Under the pieces are notes generated by a model. It was not told the origin of the DNA and ran no database searches. It saw only the letters and a program-made list of their open reading frames with translations. This document shows, piece by piece, positions 55,651 to 63,821 of a stretch of DNA of 64,000 bases; position 1 is the first letter of the stretch, and the number at the start of each line of letters is the position of its first letter. The stretch comes from JBBQXH01 sp963710975 (GTDB lineage: Bacteria > Actinomycetota > Thermoleophilia > Gaiellales > Gaiellaceae): contig CAVQCG010000004.1 of NCBI GenBank assembly GCA_963710975.1, positions 558,001-622,000 of the forward strand. The letters are read 5' to 3'. Both the position numbers and the translations under genes were made by a program.

Positions 55651-57379
55651 CTGATCGTCCCGATCGTCTGCGAGCTGTCGCGACGGGGAAAGCTCGTCGT
55701 CGGGGAACCGTTCTTCGAGCCGGGCACACCGCTCGTGCTCGATCGCAAGACGCTCGGGGACGCCGGGCGCGGCGACCTGATCGTCGTGTCGGCCGGACGG
55801 GGGCGGGCACGAATCGAGCGGGTTCTCGGTCCCTCCGGCCGGATCGAGCCCGTCCTCGAGGGGTTTCTCTTCCATCGGGGCATCCGGTCAGTCCCGGAGA
55901 GAGACGAGGAAGCCGCGCGTGAGGCCGACGCGCTCCCGGCGGACCCGGGAGAGCCGGAAGCAGGTCGCGTCGACCTGCGCGATCTGCTGTCGTTCACGAT
56001 CGATCCTGACGATGCGCGGGACTTCGACGATGCGCTGAGCGTCCGTCGGGAGGGTGATGGGTTCCGGATCTGGGTGCACATCGCAGACGTTGCAGCCTCC
56101 GTAGGGACAGGGTCCGGCCTCGACATCGACGCGCGCGAACGGTCGCTCTCCGTCTATGTCCCCGGGCGGGTCGAGCCGATGCTGCCGGAGGCCCTGTCGG
56201 CAGGGCTCTGCAGCCTGCGTCCACGACGGGACCGAAACTGTGTGACGGTCGAAGTGCCTTTCGGCCCAGATCTCCAGCTCGGCGAGCCGACCTTCTACCG
56301 GAGCCTGATCCGTAGCCGCGAGCGTCTCACGTATTCCGCTGTCGAGGCGATCCTGACCGGTCGAGAACGGGTCGACGCTGAGGTTGCCGACGCCCTGGTT
56401 CTTGCCGGGGACGTCGCTGACAGAGCTTCGACGCCGGCGCTACGGTCGTGGCGCGCTCCACGTCGAGACCCGTGAGATCGCCTTCCGGCTGGACGGTAAC
56501 GGCGGGGTGGAACGCGCCTGGTCGGAGAGCGAGCCGCTCGCTCACGGCCTCGTCGAGGAGCTGATGATCCTCGCAAACGAAGCGGTGGCCCGGCTCCTTG
56601 CAGGCCGCCGCCGCGAAGCGCTCTTTCGGGTGCACGAGCCGCCCGACCCTCAGGCGGTCGAGCTTCTGGTGGCGAAGCTGGAGGAGCTCGGGGTGCCCAC
56701 TCCGGCCGCCCCGGACGATCTGCCGCCGGCGGAGGCTGCCGGCCTCGCTGCCCGCATCAGTGCGCGCGTCTCGACGTACACCGGTCAGGCCAAACGCGGG
56801 AAGGAGGCGTTCCCGTCCCTCGTCCTGCGCGCTCTCAAGCAGGCGCACTACGATCCGCGGAACCTCGGGCACTCAGGTCTTGCGAGCCGCGCCTACTGCC
56901 ACTTCACGTCCCCGATCCGCCGATACCCTGACGTGATCTGCCATCGAGCGCTCCTGAACGAGCTCGGTGTGAGTGACGACCCGCTCCCCGGCGATCTGCC
57001 CGAGCTCGCGGAGTGGTGTTCCGTCCGGGAACGCGAGGCTGCGGACGTCGAGTACGCCGCGGACGCCATCTGCCTCGCGTGGCTCCTCGAGCGCACGCTC
57101 TTCGAGCTCGGCTGGGACGCATGCTTCGACGGGGAGATCATCGGCCTTATCGGGTCGGGCGTGTTCGTTCGTTTCGAGGACGTGTTCGAGGGCTATGTCC
57201 CGGTCCGTCGTCTTCCGGGCGACTACTACGAGCTCGACCCGCTTGGAACGGCCCACGTCGGGCGCCGGAGCGGGCGACGATATCGCCTCGGCGATCCGAT
57301 CTCCGTCACCGTCGAGTCGATCGACCGGACGGCGGGGAAGATAAATCTCGCACTTTGCGAGGAAATCAGATCCGGGTGA
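55651..57379 (+). CDS. rnr: RNase R/RNase II family exoribonuclease, short N terminus (one frameshift)
   Basis: About 575 residues when one extra A near 56427 is removed (GACAGAGCTTCG; GACGAGCTTCG restores ADELRRRRYGRGAL). The RNB core has TIDPDDARDFDDALSV with the metal-binding aspartates, ISARVSTYTGQAKRGKEAFP and HFTSPIRRYPDVICHRALL. A C-terminal S1 domain ends the protein. Only a short N-terminal OB part remains before the core. No ATG or GTG is in frame at the beginning: the frame opens with CTG directly after the ctpA stop. The first GTG is at 55735, already inside conserved sequence, so a CTG start or another indel is likely. Confidence 0.85.
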
Positions 57380-57578
57380 CTTGCACGGGTTCGGCCGTGG
57401 CCGTAGTGTCCCGCTTGCGCCGAGCACGGGGCGCCAGTAGGCCGAATCTTCTCCGGTAGGCCGTACGAATCGAGGGAGGCCGCAAGGCCGTTCTCGGAGC
57501 GAAAAGTTCGCCGGGCGTAGAGGACGACAGCGCACCCGGCTCGGCGACTTCTTTGGTCCGGCATCGCCGCTTCGGGTC

Positions 57579-57584
57579 TAGGAT
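57579..57584 (+). promoter_or_regulatory. Likely -10 box (TAGGAT) of smpB
   Basis: TAGGAT ends eight bases before the smpB ATG. The rest of the 213-base gap after rnr (57380-57592) shows no gene; I see no other clear signal in it. Confidence 0.4.
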
Positions 57585-57592
57585 CGACGCGT

Positions 57593-58066
57593 ATGGCCCG
57601 AGGAAGCGGCACCAAGCTCATCTCCGACAACCGGCGTGCCCGGCACGACTACGAGCTCCTCGAGCGTCACGAGGCGGGCATCGTCTTGACCGGGACGGAG
57701 GTCAAGTCGCTCCGGGCCGGCAAGGCGAACATCCAGCACGCGTTCGGGCATGTGCGCGATGGCGACGTCTTCCTCGTCGGGGCCAACATTCCGGAGTATC
57801 CACAGGCCAGCCGCCAGAACCATGATCCGGATCGCGACCGAAGGCTGCTTCTGCACCGGCGTGAGATCGACTCGCTGATCGGCAAGGTGCAGGAAAAGGG
57901 GCTGACGCTGATCCCAACCAGGATGTACTTCAAGGACGGGAAGGTGAAGCTCGAGCTCGCTCTCGCCCGCGGCAAGGACACGCGAGATCGCCGGCGCGAC
58001 ATCGCCGATCGCGAGGCGCGGCGCGACATGGAGCGGGTGCTGAAGACGCAGCGCTACACTTCGTAG
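57593..58066 (+). CDS. smpB: tmRNA-binding protein SmpB
   Basis: The 157-residue protein binds the tRNA-like part of tmRNA in trans-translation. It has KLISDNRRARHDYELLERHE, GIVLTGTEVKSLRAGKANI, a tail-like basic C terminus (ARGKDTRDRRRDIADREARR) and RVLKTQRYTS. The tmRNA gene starts ten bases downstream, an arrangement seen in many bacteria. Full length and intact. Confidence 0.96.
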   Translation: MARGSGTKLISDNRRARHDYELLERHEAGIVLTGTEVKSLRAGKANIQHAFGHVRDGDVFLVGANIPEYPQASRQNHDPDRDRRLLLHRREIDSLIGKVQEKGLTLIPTRMYFKDGKVKLELALARGKDTRDRRRDIADREARRDMERVLKTQRYTS

Positions 58067-58076
58067 GACGACATAC

Positions 58077-58436
58077 GGGGGCGATCAGGTTTCGACGTGG
58101 TCGGTTCTCCGGATGAGCTGCAAGCCGAGGTCCCCGGTCGGCCTCGTAAATCCACCGGGAAACTGCAAGTGCGAACGACAACGAACTCGCACTCGCCGCC
58201 TAGTCACTAGGTAGCGCGTCGGCCCGATCTCGGCCCGTGGATCGGAATCCGGCGTCAACGAACGGGCTTGCCGCCGAGGGAGAGCCAATCGCCCGACGCG
58301 GGACTCCAAAGGATGGCTAGCCCGTCGGTAGGCCGCCTGCGAGCCGGCCGCCGGGCGAAAGCGAAAGCGCAGGCTACGCTTGTAGACGCTCTCCCCGGTG
58401 CGACCGCGGACGCGGGTTCGATTCCCGCCGCCTCCA
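58077..58436 (+). ncRNA. ssrA: tmRNA
   Basis: The 5' end GGGGGCGATCAGGTTTCGAC and the 3' end GGTTCGATTCCCGCCGCCTC pair as the tRNA-like acceptor stem (GGGGGCG with CGCCTCC). The discriminator is A and CCA is not encoded (genome reads TCA). The tag frame starts at GCA 58165 and reads ASANDNELALAA before TAG at 58201. The conserved GTAAA lies before the resume codon. The last 27 bases of the gene region (58411-58437) are repeated at 63695-63721, marking it as an integration target. Confidence 0.97.
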
Positions 58437-58437
58437 T
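58411..58437 (+). repeat. Attachment site (left copy, in tmRNA 3' end)
   Basis: The 27 bases starting CGCGGGTTCGATTCCCG are identical to 63695-63721. They cover the T-arm and acceptor 3' strand of the tmRNA gene, the usual crossover site of tyrosine integrases. The intact tmRNA gene remains on this side. Confidence 0.88.
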
Positions 58438-58440
58438 CAA

Positions 58441-58458
58441 ACCGCTCAACGGAGCGGT
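58441..58458 (+). terminator. Hairpin behind tmRNA
   Basis: ACCGCTC and GAGCGGT pair around AACG directly behind the tmRNA 3' end, followed by ATTGCTGTGTT. The 7-bp stem and loose T-rich tail suit a terminator, here supplied by the inserted island side of the junction. Confidence 0.55.
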
Positions 58459-58523
58459 ATTGCTGTGTTAAGCCGGTCGGAATAGTTGCCGCCGGTCGGA
58501 ATGGTTGTCCGCGATTCTGTCGG

Positions 58524-58718
58524 TCAACGCTCATGCTCGATACTTGAGAGCGCCCGCTCGAGGTCAGCGTCGTCCAGGTGGCCGTAGATGTCCGCCGTCG
58601 TCGAGATCGACTCATGACGAGCGAGTTGTTGTGCCAGTTTGAGATTCCCGGTATGGCGGATGAAGTCGGTGATCGCGGTGTGCCTTGTTTCGTGCATCGG
58701 CCGTGCAGGTGCCTACCG
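58524..58718 (-). pseudogene. C-terminal remnant of a phage-type tyrosine integrase
   Basis: Only about 58 residues remain, but they hold the catalytic end of a tyrosine recombinase: the box II HETRHTAITDFIRHTGN (H-x-x-R), the histidine in LARHESISTTADIYGHL and the nucleophile tyrosine in the same stretch. A stop codon lies a few codons before MHETRH, so the N-terminal and core parts are lost. It sits 90 bases inside the left attachment site with its 3' end facing tmRNA, the usual place for the integrase that mediated insertion. Confidence 0.85.
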
Positions 58719-58951
58719 TGGGGGTGGGCGAGTTTAAACCCCCGGCTTCGCTCTCGCGCGTGCTTTCGGTGTGAGCTGGGACACGGTGGGCGGCCGGCTG
58801 AGTTGGAGAGGTGCTGCCCTCGGTCGGTCGTGCCGTCAGTTCTGCCGAGATCACCAAGGTCGAGTGGTTGGCTAGTCGGCTGGAGGGCCTAACGGCGGAG
58901 CCGGCGCTAACCAAGACCGGGCGTTCGTCCTGGAGCGACACGCGGCTCGAC

Positions 58952-60654
58952 CTAGACGGCGTCGCCGGCGCGCTCGGCGGGGGCTCCGACGAGCGGCCCG
59001 ACGCAGAAGTGCTCCATGTGCCGCTCGGCGAGCCCGCTGTGGTATTCGCCGAACTCCGCCGTGGCGTCCTTGCCGCCGTACATGCGGGCCACGAAAGGCC
59101 CGCCCGGGTGGTGGTCCTTCCACTCGGTGAAGTCGTAGACCTTGCCGCGGATGACGACCCAGCAGTCGTCGAACGACGTGTGCTGCGCGAGCTCCTCGCG
59201 CGTGACGGGCCGGTCGCCGGTCCATGGCTTCGCCGGCTTCCAGAGGCTGCGGGCGATCTCCTGGCGCGCGCTGCGAGCGCCTCGGTCCGCGAGCGGAAGT
59301 CCCACGGCCCGAGCTTCCTGAGCGGCAGCTTGTCGCCGATCTCGCGCGCGTCGAACGCGTAGATCCACGAGTCGTCGCTGCCCGCACGCTCGGTGTGATC
59401 GAAGACGGGGTAGTCTCGCTCGTTGACCGCCGCGAGGATCTGCCGGCGCTGAGGCGAGTCCGCCGGCTCGAGGTGCTTGAAGAGGAACTTCGACGCGAAC
59501 TGGAAGCGCGTCGCGCGGTAGTAGCGCACGCGCTCGTAGTGCAACAGCGCGCGGTAGATGTCGCTGCCGTGGAGCTCGAAGCACTTCCCCAGTGCCGCGG
59601 CGTCCTCGAAGGCCTGCGCGGCGCCCTGGCCGAAGGTCGGCAGCATCGGGTGAGCGGCGTCACCCACCAGGCCCACGCGACCCTCCGTCCAGTTCTCGAG
59701 CGCGTCCCGGTCGTAGAGCCCCCACTTCGTCGGGTTCTCCATCAGGCTCGTGAGCGCGACGACGTCGTCGTGACGGGGGTCCCCCGCGAACGCCGTGCTC
59801 ATGTTGCCGACCATCTCCTCGCGGTCGGCGGGGAACCAGTCGCCCTCTTCGCGCTCGAACTCGTCGGCGTTGGGCTCGTAGTAGGCGAGCCACACGTTGA
59901 GCAGCTCGCCGCCGCGGACCCAGTACGTGAGCGTCTGCGCCGTCGGGGTCTCGCGGGTGTCCATCGACATCGTCTCGATGGGGTTGTGGTCGAGCGGGCT
60001 GCCGTCGGGCTTGCGCGCCGCGGCGACCTTGTCCCTCGGGACCAGACCGCGGTAGACGACGACCTCGGTCCAGCGCTTGGTCGACACGCCGGGCCAGACC
60101 GCATCCAGCACCCGGGAGTTGACGCCGTCGGCACCGATCAGCAGGTCGCCGGTCTCCATCGTGCCGTCGGAGAACGTCACGGTCACGGACTCGTCGTCCT
60201 GGCTCACGGCCTCCAGGCGCTTGGCCATGTGGACCTGGATCGGGCAGTTGACGCCCGTCTCCGGCGCGAACTCGAGGACCCGCTTGTAGAGGGCCATCAG
60301 CAGGTCGAGGCGGTGCATGTGGTGGAAGCCGGCGTTGTCGCCGGCCGAGGTGTTGTGGTCGAGCGGCTTCCGCGTGATCGAGCCGTCCTCCCAGACCATC
60401 CGCGTCTCGTGGAGGATCGCCGCCCTGCCGCCGTCGACTGCCCCGTCGGGGCCCTTGGGGTCACCGCCGTCGAGGTCGACGCCGAGCCACCGGGACAGCC
60501 TTGCGCCGTTCGGGGGGATGTTCAGGCCCGCTCCCGCGGTGCTCGGCGTGCGCGTCTGCTCGAAGACGTCGATCGTCGTGAAGACGCCCGACTCCCGCAG
60601 CGCCAGAGCGGTCATCAGCCCCGCCATGCCACCACCTGCGATAAGTGCCCGCAC
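58952..60654 (-). CDS. FAD-dependent aromatic-ring-hydroxylase-type monooxygenase joined to a cytochrome b5 domain (one frameshift)
   Basis: Residues 1 to about 460 form a group A flavin monooxygenase: ALIAGGGMAGLMTALALRES (FAD fold), LLIGADGVNSRVLDAV (DG motif) and VGLVGDAAHPMLPTFGQGAA (GD motif). After a one-base shift near 59265 (a GCGCGC run) the frame goes on with RQEIARSLWKPAKPWTGDRP and a cytochrome b5 domain of about 75 residues (LAQHTSFDDCWVVIRGKVYD, heme His in DHHPGGPFV), ending at 58952. The GTG start at 60654 has GGAGGGA six bases upstream. The b5 part could feed electrons to the flavin or heme. The shift falls in the linker, so two separate proteins are possible. It lies inside the tmRNA island. 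Confidence 0.75.
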
Positions 60655-61065
60655 GAAGTCCCTCCAGTTCCTCTCCGTGGGTGGCGTCCGACCGCGCGAG
60701 CGGCGCACGCCGCCGGCGACCGTAGCTCGGAACCATCGGGAGGGCAAGTTGGCGGCACGCCGCCGCAATCCTCCGCGCGCGCGCGATCTATCGGAGGACG
60801 GGGGGCATCCAACGATCAGCGCATTGGAGGCGTGGGAGCTGCTTGGCGCAAAGCCGGAGCACCGCCACAAGGCGGGAGCTGCGCGGGATGAGTGTAGAGA
60901 CGGCAGCCTGTCACCGAGGCGTTCGCCGACGCTCGGCGTCGACTTCCCACGCCACCACGGCTACCGCACCGACGAACTCATCCGCATCATCGAAGACGTT
61001 CCTGAGACGGTTGACATCAAGGTCGTTCTGTAAGATGATCGGTTGGTCAGAGGAGGAGGCGAAGC
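60655..61065 (+). other. Island gap without a recognisable gene
   Basis: This 411-base stretch separates the monooxygenase from the serine recombinase remnant. A short frame ending at 61033 (GYRTDELIRIIEDVPETVD, then IKVVL) looks protein-like but I cannot name it or find its start. AGGAGGAGG near 61051 is the ribosome-binding site of the following recombinase. Confidence 0.4.
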
Positions 61066-61690
61066 ATGCGAGTCGTCGGTACACGAGAGTGTCGACCGAG
61101 GAACAGGCCGGTTCAGGCGCGGTCTGGAGGCTCAACGCGACGCGATCAGAGCTGAGGTGATCGGCGCGGGTGGGAGCTGCCTCGGTCTATGAGGACGCAG
61201 GCGTCAGCGGGAAGGCCCTCGCCGGCAGACCTGAGCTGACAGCCGCTCTCATCGCAGTCGAGTCCGGGGAGGCAGACGCTCTGATCGTGGCGAAGCTCGA
61301 CCGTCTCTCGCGATCCCTGCTCGACTTCGCCGCCTGATGGAGAGGAGCCGCCGTCAGGGTTGGGCGCTGGTCGCTCTCGACCTCGGTGTTGACACGAGCA
61401 CACCGGCAGGGGAGATGATGGCGAACGTCCTCGCTAGCTTCGCCAGTACGAACGCCGCCTGATCGGCCAGCGAACCCGCGAGGCTCTCGCCGTCAAGAAA
61501 GCACAGGGCGTCAAGATCGGACGACCACGAACGCTGCCCGACACCGTTCGCGAACGGATCGGGACGAGCGGACGAATGGGCTCTCACTGCCGGCGATCGC
61601 AGGCGGGCTTAACCGGGATCGTGTCCCGACCGCCCAGGGCGGCCGTCAGTGGTACCCGTCGACCGTCCGGGCCGTCCTCGCCGCCGCGCT
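61066..61690 (+). pseudogene. Serine recombinase (resolvase/invertase) with several frameshifts
   Basis: Pieces of a small serine recombinase can be read in order in different frames: YTRVSTEEQAGSG with the catalytic serine, SVYEDAGVSGKALAGRPEL, DALIVAKLDRLSRSLLDFA, GWALVALDLGVDTSTPAGEM and MANVLASFA, RRLIGQRTREALAVKKAQGV with KIGRPRTLPDTV, and the tail PSTVRAVLA. At least four indels break it. The ATG at 61066 has a strong AGGAGG site seven bases upstream. The family resolves or inverts DNA on mobile elements. No partner site is seen. It may be truly decayed or suffer from poor sequence. Confidence 0.75.
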
Positions 61691-62107
61691 AGCCTCCTCC
61701 AAGCGCCGTCGCCGCGCCCTCCATCCGGCGCAACAACCGCCGGCCCTGCGACCCGCCAGCATCCAGGTCACCGCGCTCGCACCAGCCGCGATCAGCCGCC
61801 ACGGCATGCCAACGCCGACCGGCAACCGGCGCCAACGCCCTGATCGACCTCAGGCCGCCGCACGCTGCACCGATCGAAAGCACCGAGATCACGAAGCTGA
61901 AAGCACGCTCACCGAAGCGCGGCCGCACCCATGTCCGCGACCTGCGCCGCAGACCCGACGCGGAACCAACACGGTCACGTCGTCGAACCTGACGACGATA
62001 GGGAACACCGTGCTCCCGGATAGTCCGCGTCGATCGATACCCAGCGCGCGCGGGTTCAACCCGAGCTGCCGCGACGACGGAGGACGGACCAGCCCGCCTC
62101 CCAGCCA
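61691..62107 (+). other. Island gap, no gene assigned
   Basis: A frame stays open across much of this stretch on the plus strand (continuing from the recombinase end to TAG at 62109), but its composition is Arg/Pro/Ala-rich and lacks recognisable motifs. A fragment TEITKLKARSPKRGRTHVRD in another frame looks slightly protein-like. I cannot support a gene here. Confidence 0.35.
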
Positions 62108-62449
62108 TTAGGCACGCTCCCCGCGACGCTCCGCCCGCAGCCGGCGCATCCGCTCCCGAGCCTTCCAGCGCCGCACCTGCGTCCAGTACCGACGCTCCCC
62201 ACAGACAGAACAGTGCGCCCCGTTCGGCGGGCCAGGCTCGCAGACGCAGCCGTAGAACCCCTCGCCACGCTTCGAGAGCGCCTCCCGCTCAAGGCGTCGG
62301 CCCTCGCGCTCGAGCACCGACCTGATCCACACAGACAACGGCACCCCCGCAGCTTCTGCCAACGCGTCCCAACGCTCCCGCTCCGCACGAGACGCCCGGA
62401 AGTTCAACACCTCCAACCGCCTGGTGGCCGTCAAAGAACTCGGCATCAC
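62108..62449 (-). CDS. Ribbon-helix-helix-like protein with Cys-rich tail
   Basis: A 113-residue protein. The N-terminal half (LEVLNFRASRAERERWDALA to EAAGVPLSVWIRSVLEREGR) has the beta-strand and two-helix pattern of ribbon-helix-helix DNA-binding proteins, as in mobilisation (MobC-like) or antitoxin proteins. The middle holds four cysteines (YGCVCEPGPPNGAHCSVCGE) that could bind zinc. The end is very basic (RRWKARERMRRLRAERRGER). The start is either GTG 62449 or ATG 62446. It probably regulates or mobilises the island. Confidence 0.6.
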   Translation of the reverse strand: MMPSSLTATRRLEVLNFRASRAERERWDALAEAAGVPLSVWIRSVLEREGRRLEREALSKRGEGFYGCVCEPGPPNGAHCSVCGERRYWTQVRRWKARERMRRLRAERRGERA

Positions 62450-62484
62450 CCCATCATGCGTGTCTTACCGGCCGACATCGATTA

Positions 62485-62513
62485 GGACGGGTGCGGAGCC
62501 TCCTTTCCCGTCC
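62485..62513 (-). promoter_or_regulatory. Inverted repeat upstream of the ribbon-helix-helix gene
   Basis: GGACGGG (62485-62491) and CCCGTCC (62507-62513) form a 7-bp inverted repeat with a GGAG/CTCC inner part. It lies 36 bases upstream of the ribbon-helix-helix gene start, a fair position for an operator bound by that protein. The rest of the gap to 62738 shows nothing clear. Confidence 0.3.
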
Positions 62514-62738
62514 TCCAGGGTGGGCTGTTCTCACCCGCCGTCGGCACCGAGTTCCTCACCGCGGCGACCTCGGTGGCGGTCCGGCGCCGCAGTTCGAGAA
62601 CGCCCAGGCTGTTCGCCGAGGTTCCAGCGCGGCTCCACCGTGCTTCCAGCGCGACACTCGACACTGTTACAAACGCCGTAGTAGCAACCGCTACTCAGTC
62701 AGGTTGCCGCAACAAGGACGGTCACCATGGAAGGTCAG

Positions 62739-63455
62739 ATGCCTCAACGATTCGGATTCTCGGCGGTTGTCGTCGCGATCGTCTTGGCGGTCGTTGCACT
62801 CGGGGCCTGCGGCGGGAGCGAGGAGCCGCCAGCGACCAGCGCCGAAGCAGCAGCGAGTGACACGGCGACGACGCTGGCTACCGACGCGGACACTGCTACG
62901 GATGCGGCGGCGAGCGATGACGCGATCACCGTGGACATCCACGAGGAGAACGCGTCCGGACAGACTGGGACCGCAACGTTTACTCCGAAAGCCCCCGGGG
63001 TCGACGTCGCCATCCAGGTAAGCAACGACGAGGGCGTTCGCCAATTCGCGTTGATTTCCGAGGGAACGTGTGATGACCTAGGAGCACCCTTCGCCGGGGT
63101 CGAACACGAAGGGCCAGCGTTTCCTGTCGGCGCGAAGGACGGCATCTGGCCAGAGCAACAGGCCAAGGCAATGCTGGGGCGTGACACGCCGACGCTTGAT
63201 GACCTTCAGAGCGGCGCCCATGCCGTCGTTGTAGTCGACGTCTCGTACCGTGGCGGCAACAACGTCGAGATCCCGCCCGACGTTCGCTTCTACCAGCCTC
63301 CGGACGCGCAGGGGCCGTTCGGGGAGGGGTACCCACTCGCCGCGTGCGGCGACATACCGCAAACAGCCGCAGATACCGGCGACGCGGCGACGACCGAAGA
63401 TTCCGAGTCCTCGGACTTTGCTCGCGCAAGCGGTTACACTAGAGGCCGTGCTTGA
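62739..63455 (+). CDS. Putative lipoprotein
   Basis: A 238-residue protein. The signal (FGFSAVVVAIVLAVVALGAC) has a lipobox with the acylated cysteine at residue 23. A Ser/Thr/Ala/Asp linker (to about 65) follows, then a domain with EENASGQTGTATFTPKAPGV and VAIQVSNDEGVRQFALISEG, which suggests a beta-sandwich. It ends with a Thr/Glu/Asp-rich tail. The second ATG (62739) is preferred because GGAAGG lies six bases before it. No family recognised. It lies in the island, and its last codons overlap the next gene. Confidence 0.7.
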   Translation: MPQRFGFSAVVVAIVLAVVALGACGGSEEPPATSAEAAASDTATTLATDADTATDAAASDDAITVDIHEENASGQTGTATFTPKAPGVDVAIQVSNDEGVRQFALISEGTCDDLGAPFAGVEHEGPAFPVGAKDGIWPEQQAKAMLGRDTPTLDDLQSGAHAVVVVDVSYRGGNNVEIPPDVRFYQPPDAQGPFGEGYPLAACGDIPQTAADTGDAATTEDSESSDFARASGYTRGRA

Positions 63456-63642
63456 GTCCGTCGCCAGTGGCGATGAGCAGGCCGTCAAGAAGGCGGTGGA
63501 CGAACTGGTCAAGACGTCGACCTGTCCGGCCTGCCCCGACCATACGGACGAAAACCTTAAGGAAGCGATCGAGGTAGTCGAGAAGTACCCGGATCTGGCA
63601 GCGCCTCTGATAAAGGCACTCGACGCCCTGCCTGACAGCTAG
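63448..63642 (+). CDS. Small protein overlapping the lipoprotein gene
   Basis: A 64-residue frame with a GTG start eight bases before the lipoprotein stop and AGAGG three bases before it. The sequence has DEQAVKKAVDELVKTSTCPA and DENLKEAIEVVEKYPDLAAP, which predict amphipathic helices around a C-x2-C pair. No family is recognised. Overlap suggests translational coupling to the lipoprotein. It ends 52 bases before the right attachment site. Confidence 0.45.
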   Translation: MLESVASGDEQAVKKAVDELVKTSTCPACPDHTDENLKEAIEVVEKYPDLAAPLIKALDALPDS

Positions 63643-63694
63643 GGAACAGACGAACTCGGTTCTGGCTCCGGAAGACGCCCCGATAGGAACCTTT

Positions 63695-63721
63695 CGCGGG
63701 TTCGATTCCCGCCGCCTCCAT
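63695..63721 (+). repeat. Attachment site (right copy)
   Basis: An exact copy of 58411-58437, i.e. the last 27 bases of the tmRNA region, without the rest of the gene. It marks the far border of a 5.28-kb island. The bases behind it (CCCGAATAGCAGGGCTTTTC) are probably the sequence that originally followed the tmRNA gene, including its former terminator. Confidence 0.85.
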
Positions 63722-63821
63722 GAAATCCCGAATAGCAGGGCTTTTCTCTGATTGCGGCGGGAACGATTCGCGAATCGGCCTCTGGTCCAGCGGCGCAGTC
63801 CGACCACCCGAGAAGTTGTCG

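Noticed and set aside
59224..60891. Long plus-strand open frame across the monooxygenase
   Set aside because: Antisense to the FAD gene whose motifs are intact; no motifs of its own.
63660..63721. A tRNA or second tmRNA gene
   Set aside because: Only the T-arm and acceptor 3' strand are present; no matching 5' acceptor strand or other arms, so it is an attachment-site copy.
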